From: Microcoleus sp036704825
GTDB lineage: Bacteria > Cyanobacteriota > Cyanobacteriia > Cyanobacteriales > Microcoleaceae
Reading direction: 5' to 3'
Assembly: GCA_036704825.1 (NCBI GenBank)
Contig: JAUBSN010000025.1
Coordinates: 1 to 64,000, forward strand
Length of the DNA: 64,000 nucleotides
Position 1 is the first letter of the stretch; each line of letters begins with the position of its first letter. The position numbers were made by a program, and so were the translations under genes. Shown piece by piece: positions 62,479 to 64,000 of the stretch. The notes under the pieces are model-generated. The model saw only the letters and a program-made list of their open reading frames with translations, was not told where the DNA came from and ran no database searches.

Positions 62479-63030
62479 TTAACCATACAGCCTCCTGTAA
62501 CCGCCCAGCAGCAACAGCCAGGCTGTCACTGCAAGCCAGTGAACCGCCACCGCAGGCCAGATAGAACCGCTTTGCAGGTATGCGATGGAGCACGCAACTC
62601 CCAAAATTGCCGCCAGCAGCAAAAACACTGGATTCATAAAGGTCGATCGACCAACCGGGTAAAAAGTCAGGGCGTTCAGCGGGTGGTAAACTACAAAAAT
62701 CGCCAAACTCGCGCCTCCCCAAAACCACAGCATTAAGCCAGAAGCCTTCTCGAACGGGTGCGGCAGCATTAACACCCGGAACAATAATTCCTCGGTGATG
62801 CCCGGACTTAACAAACAGCCAATGAGCACTCCCACAATTGTACGCCGAGAGGTTTGCACGTCTACTTTTAGAAATCCCGACCAAAAACCGACGGCAAGAG
62901 CGATAGAAGTGTAAACCAGCGCGAGCATAGCTACAACCAGCCAATCAGTGAAATCGGGAATAGTTGAAAAAGCCAGGGTGATGCGGCGTATCAGGAATCC
63001 CGGCAGCGCCATCGCACTAAAATTTAACAT
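62479..63030 (-). CDS. CPBP-family intramembrane protease-like protein
   Basis: This is a 183-residue polytopic membrane protein of the CPBP (Abi/CAAX-protease-like) family. The diagnostic motif ITEELLFR gives E80, E81 and R85 in a membrane helix; the later YHPLNAL supplies the conserved His. About five membrane helices are seen. Family members include glutamic intramembrane proteases and bacteriocin self-immunity proteins; the substrate here is unknown. The ATG ending at 63030 is preferred over a TTG at 63057. It is upstream of the HEAT-repeat gene on the same strand and divergent from the acylphosphatase, whose start is only 59 bp away. Confidence 0.85.
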   Translation of the reverse strand: MLNFSAMALPGFLIRRITLAFSTIPDFTDWLVVAMLALVYTSIALAVGFWSGFLKVDVQTSRRTIVGVLIGCLLSPGITEELLFRVLMLPHPFEKASGLMLWFWGGASLAIFVVYHPLNALTFYPVGRSTFMNPVFLLLAAILGVACSIAYLQSGSIWPAVAVHWLAVTAWLLLLGGYRRLYG

Positions 63031-63089
63031 AATCAAACCGATCCTTAAAATTTTCAAACAGATGTTAGCCGTAAGTTGAGCTGTTTATT

Positions 63090-63380
63090 ATGGAAAACCA
63101 ATCATTGCCACCCGTCAGAGTCCGCGTTTTTGTTTCAGGATTAGTTCAAGGAGTAGGATACCGATATTCAACGAGGAATCAAGCAAAGTATTTCGGCCTG
63201 CGCGGCTGGGTAAGAAATCTCCCCGACGGCCGCGTCGAGGCTGTCTTTGAAGGAAACAAAAAAGCTGTGGAAGAAATGATTAGTTGGTGCCGCCGCGGCC
63301 CCACCGGTGCTAGGGTGAGCGAGTTGGTTTTGGAATACGAAGACCCGGAGGGCGAGCGTACTTTTGAGATCCGCCGATAA
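63090..63380 (+). CDS. acyP: Acylphosphatase
   Basis: This is a 96-residue complete acylphosphatase. The phosphate-binding loop GLVQGVGYR carries catalytic R25, and WVRN gives catalytic N43. LPDGRVEAVFEG and the CRRGPTGARV segment complete the family pattern. It hydrolyses the carboxyl-phosphate bond of acyl phosphates in the cytosol. It reads from the ATG at 63090 in a narrow divergent promoter region shared with the CPBP gene. It is followed by a palindromic element and the convergent trpF. Confidence 0.93.
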   Translation: MENQSLPPVRVRVFVSGLVQGVGYRYSTRNQAKYFGLRGWVRNLPDGRVEAVFEGNKKAVEEMISWCRRGPTGARVSELVLEYEDPEGERTFEIRR

Positions 63381-63399
63381 TACAATAAACGGCATAAAC

Positions 63400-63470
63400 T
63401 GGGGTTGAAACCCCTACTATACAAACGAAGTCTGCTTAGTCTAGGGCAGGCTTCGCCCAAGCAGACTAAA
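63400..63470. terminator. Palindromic element between convergent acyP and trpF
   Basis: GGGGTTGA-AACCCC is followed by CTACTATACAAACGAAGTCTG, the module also found at 17394-17430. A longer stem AGTCTGCTT (63429-63437) with AAGCAGACT (63459-63467) encloses GGGC/GCCC (63444-63447 with 63455-63458). It is placed where a bidirectional terminator would be expected. Confidence 0.5.
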
Positions 63471-63513
63471 GAATAAATTCGATATAAAACGCGAATTTGG
63501 TATTGCCAATTTA

Positions 63514-64000
63514 TCAACGATCGGCAAGTTGACTTAAATTAGCAAACAACTGAGCAACTTTAGTCAAATCTTTATCTCCCGGCGCTATTTCTACGCCGCT
63601 AGAAAGGTCAACACCGCTGAAGTTAGGACCGATCGCCCTATCAATTGCATTTAAAATATTATCGGGTGTTAAACCGCCCGCCAGCAGCCAAGGACACTGC
63701 GGTCTAAACTCTGATAACATCATCCAGTCGATCGTTTTACCAGTACCGCCCAATTGCTCTGGATGGTAAGCATCCAGCAGTAAAGTATCGACACTAACAG
63801 CATAAACAGCAGCGGTGGCTAGAGTTTCAGGAGTCTTAACTCTCAGGGCTTTGATAATTTCAATTTTCGGCAAAAACTCCCGCAGCCGATCGCAATATTC
63901 CGCTGTTTCATCTCCGTGCAACTGCACCCCGCTTAAATTTGACTCTGCCGCTACTTGACAGATATTTTCTATTGTGGTGTTGGCAAAAACGCCGATGCGA
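63514..64000 (-). CDS. trpF: Phosphoribosylanthranilate isomerase (partial, runs off window)
   Basis: The C-terminal part (162 codons visible) of the (beta/alpha)8-barrel enzyme converts phosphoribosylanthranilate to CdRP in tryptophan biosynthesis. Visible family landmarks are GVFANTTIENI near the window edge, VQLHGDE, the general-acid Asp region VDTLLLDAYHPEQLGGTGKTIDW, WLLAGGLTPDNI and FSGVDLSSGVE(I)APGDKD near the end. The frame is open to base 64000, so the N-terminal ~55-60 residues lie outside. The internal GTG at 63927 is not the start. It converges with acyP. Confidence 0.93.
   Translation of the reverse strand, partial: RIGVFANTTIENICQVAAESNLSGVQLHGDETAEYCDRLREFLPKIEIIKALRVKTPETLATAAVYAVSVDTLLLDAYHPEQLGGTGKTIDWMMLSEFRPQCPWLLAGGLTPDNILNAIDRAIGPNFSGVDLSSGVEIAPGDKDLTKVAQLFANLSQLADR

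Overview
The window is chromosome from a filamentous cyanobacterium, most likely of the Microcoleus/Oscillatoria group (Oscillatoriales). The evidence is the dense scatter of HIP1-like GCGATCGC sites, the cyanobacteriochrome and ethylene-binding-domain sensor kinases, RTX/DUF4347 surface proteins, long WD40 proteins with an AAA-like NTPase domain, Uma2 nucleases, and many short palindromic and heptameric repeats. The genus is an inference; no rRNA or tRNA gene was recognised.

Layout. 0-3.2 kb: a 5'-truncated alpha/beta hydrolase, an SDR oxidoreductase and a flavin disulfide-oxidoreductase. 3.3-4.8 kb: a decayed ISAs1-type insertion sequence plus strong palindromes. 4.8-8.0 kb: a GT39-type membrane glycosyltransferase and an unknown membrane-anchored protein. 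8.3-17.3 kb: a DUF4347 family cluster, made of one decayed copy and two large surface/secreted proteins with a beta-helix, a Pro/Thr-rich linker and RTX calcium repeats. 17.6-31.8 kb: four tandem minus-strand paralogues, each with an AAA-like NTPase, one membrane segment and exactly 14 WD40 repeats, separated by 27-bp spacers. 32.2-34.2 kb: a Uma2 nuclease facing another AAA-like NTPase.

34.8-57.5 kb is a signalling island. It holds two tandem histidine kinases with ethylene-receptor-type N-termini (the second also has a DXCF cyanobacteriochrome GAF), a response regulator fused to an adenylate cyclase, a Cache-HAMP-SpoIIE phosphatase, a broken thiaminase/solute-binding-like gene, a giant Ser/Thr kinase-ATPase-GAF-SpoIIE fusion, a second cyclase, a SpoIIAB-like kinase, a STAS protein and a further histidine kinase. 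The SpoIIE, kinase and STAS set resembles the IcfG-type partner-switching modules of cyanobacteria. A serine-recombinase homologue and a VOC protein sit inside the island. 57.6-64 kb is more housekeeping: an alpha/beta hydrolase, an Omp85 protein, a HEAT-repeat protein, a CPBP protease, acylphosphatase and a partial trpF.

The window is also rich in small mobile or palindromic DNA. A MITE-like element with 12-bp inverted ends occurs three times, each time with its own 8-bp target duplication. A second repeat of about 145 bp occurs twice, once inside a gene. Short palindromes sit in the coding DNA of a WD40 gene and of the Omp85 gene. Tandem paralogues (RTX proteins, WD40 proteins, SpoIIE domains) show long near-identical DNA blocks that suggest recombination between copies.
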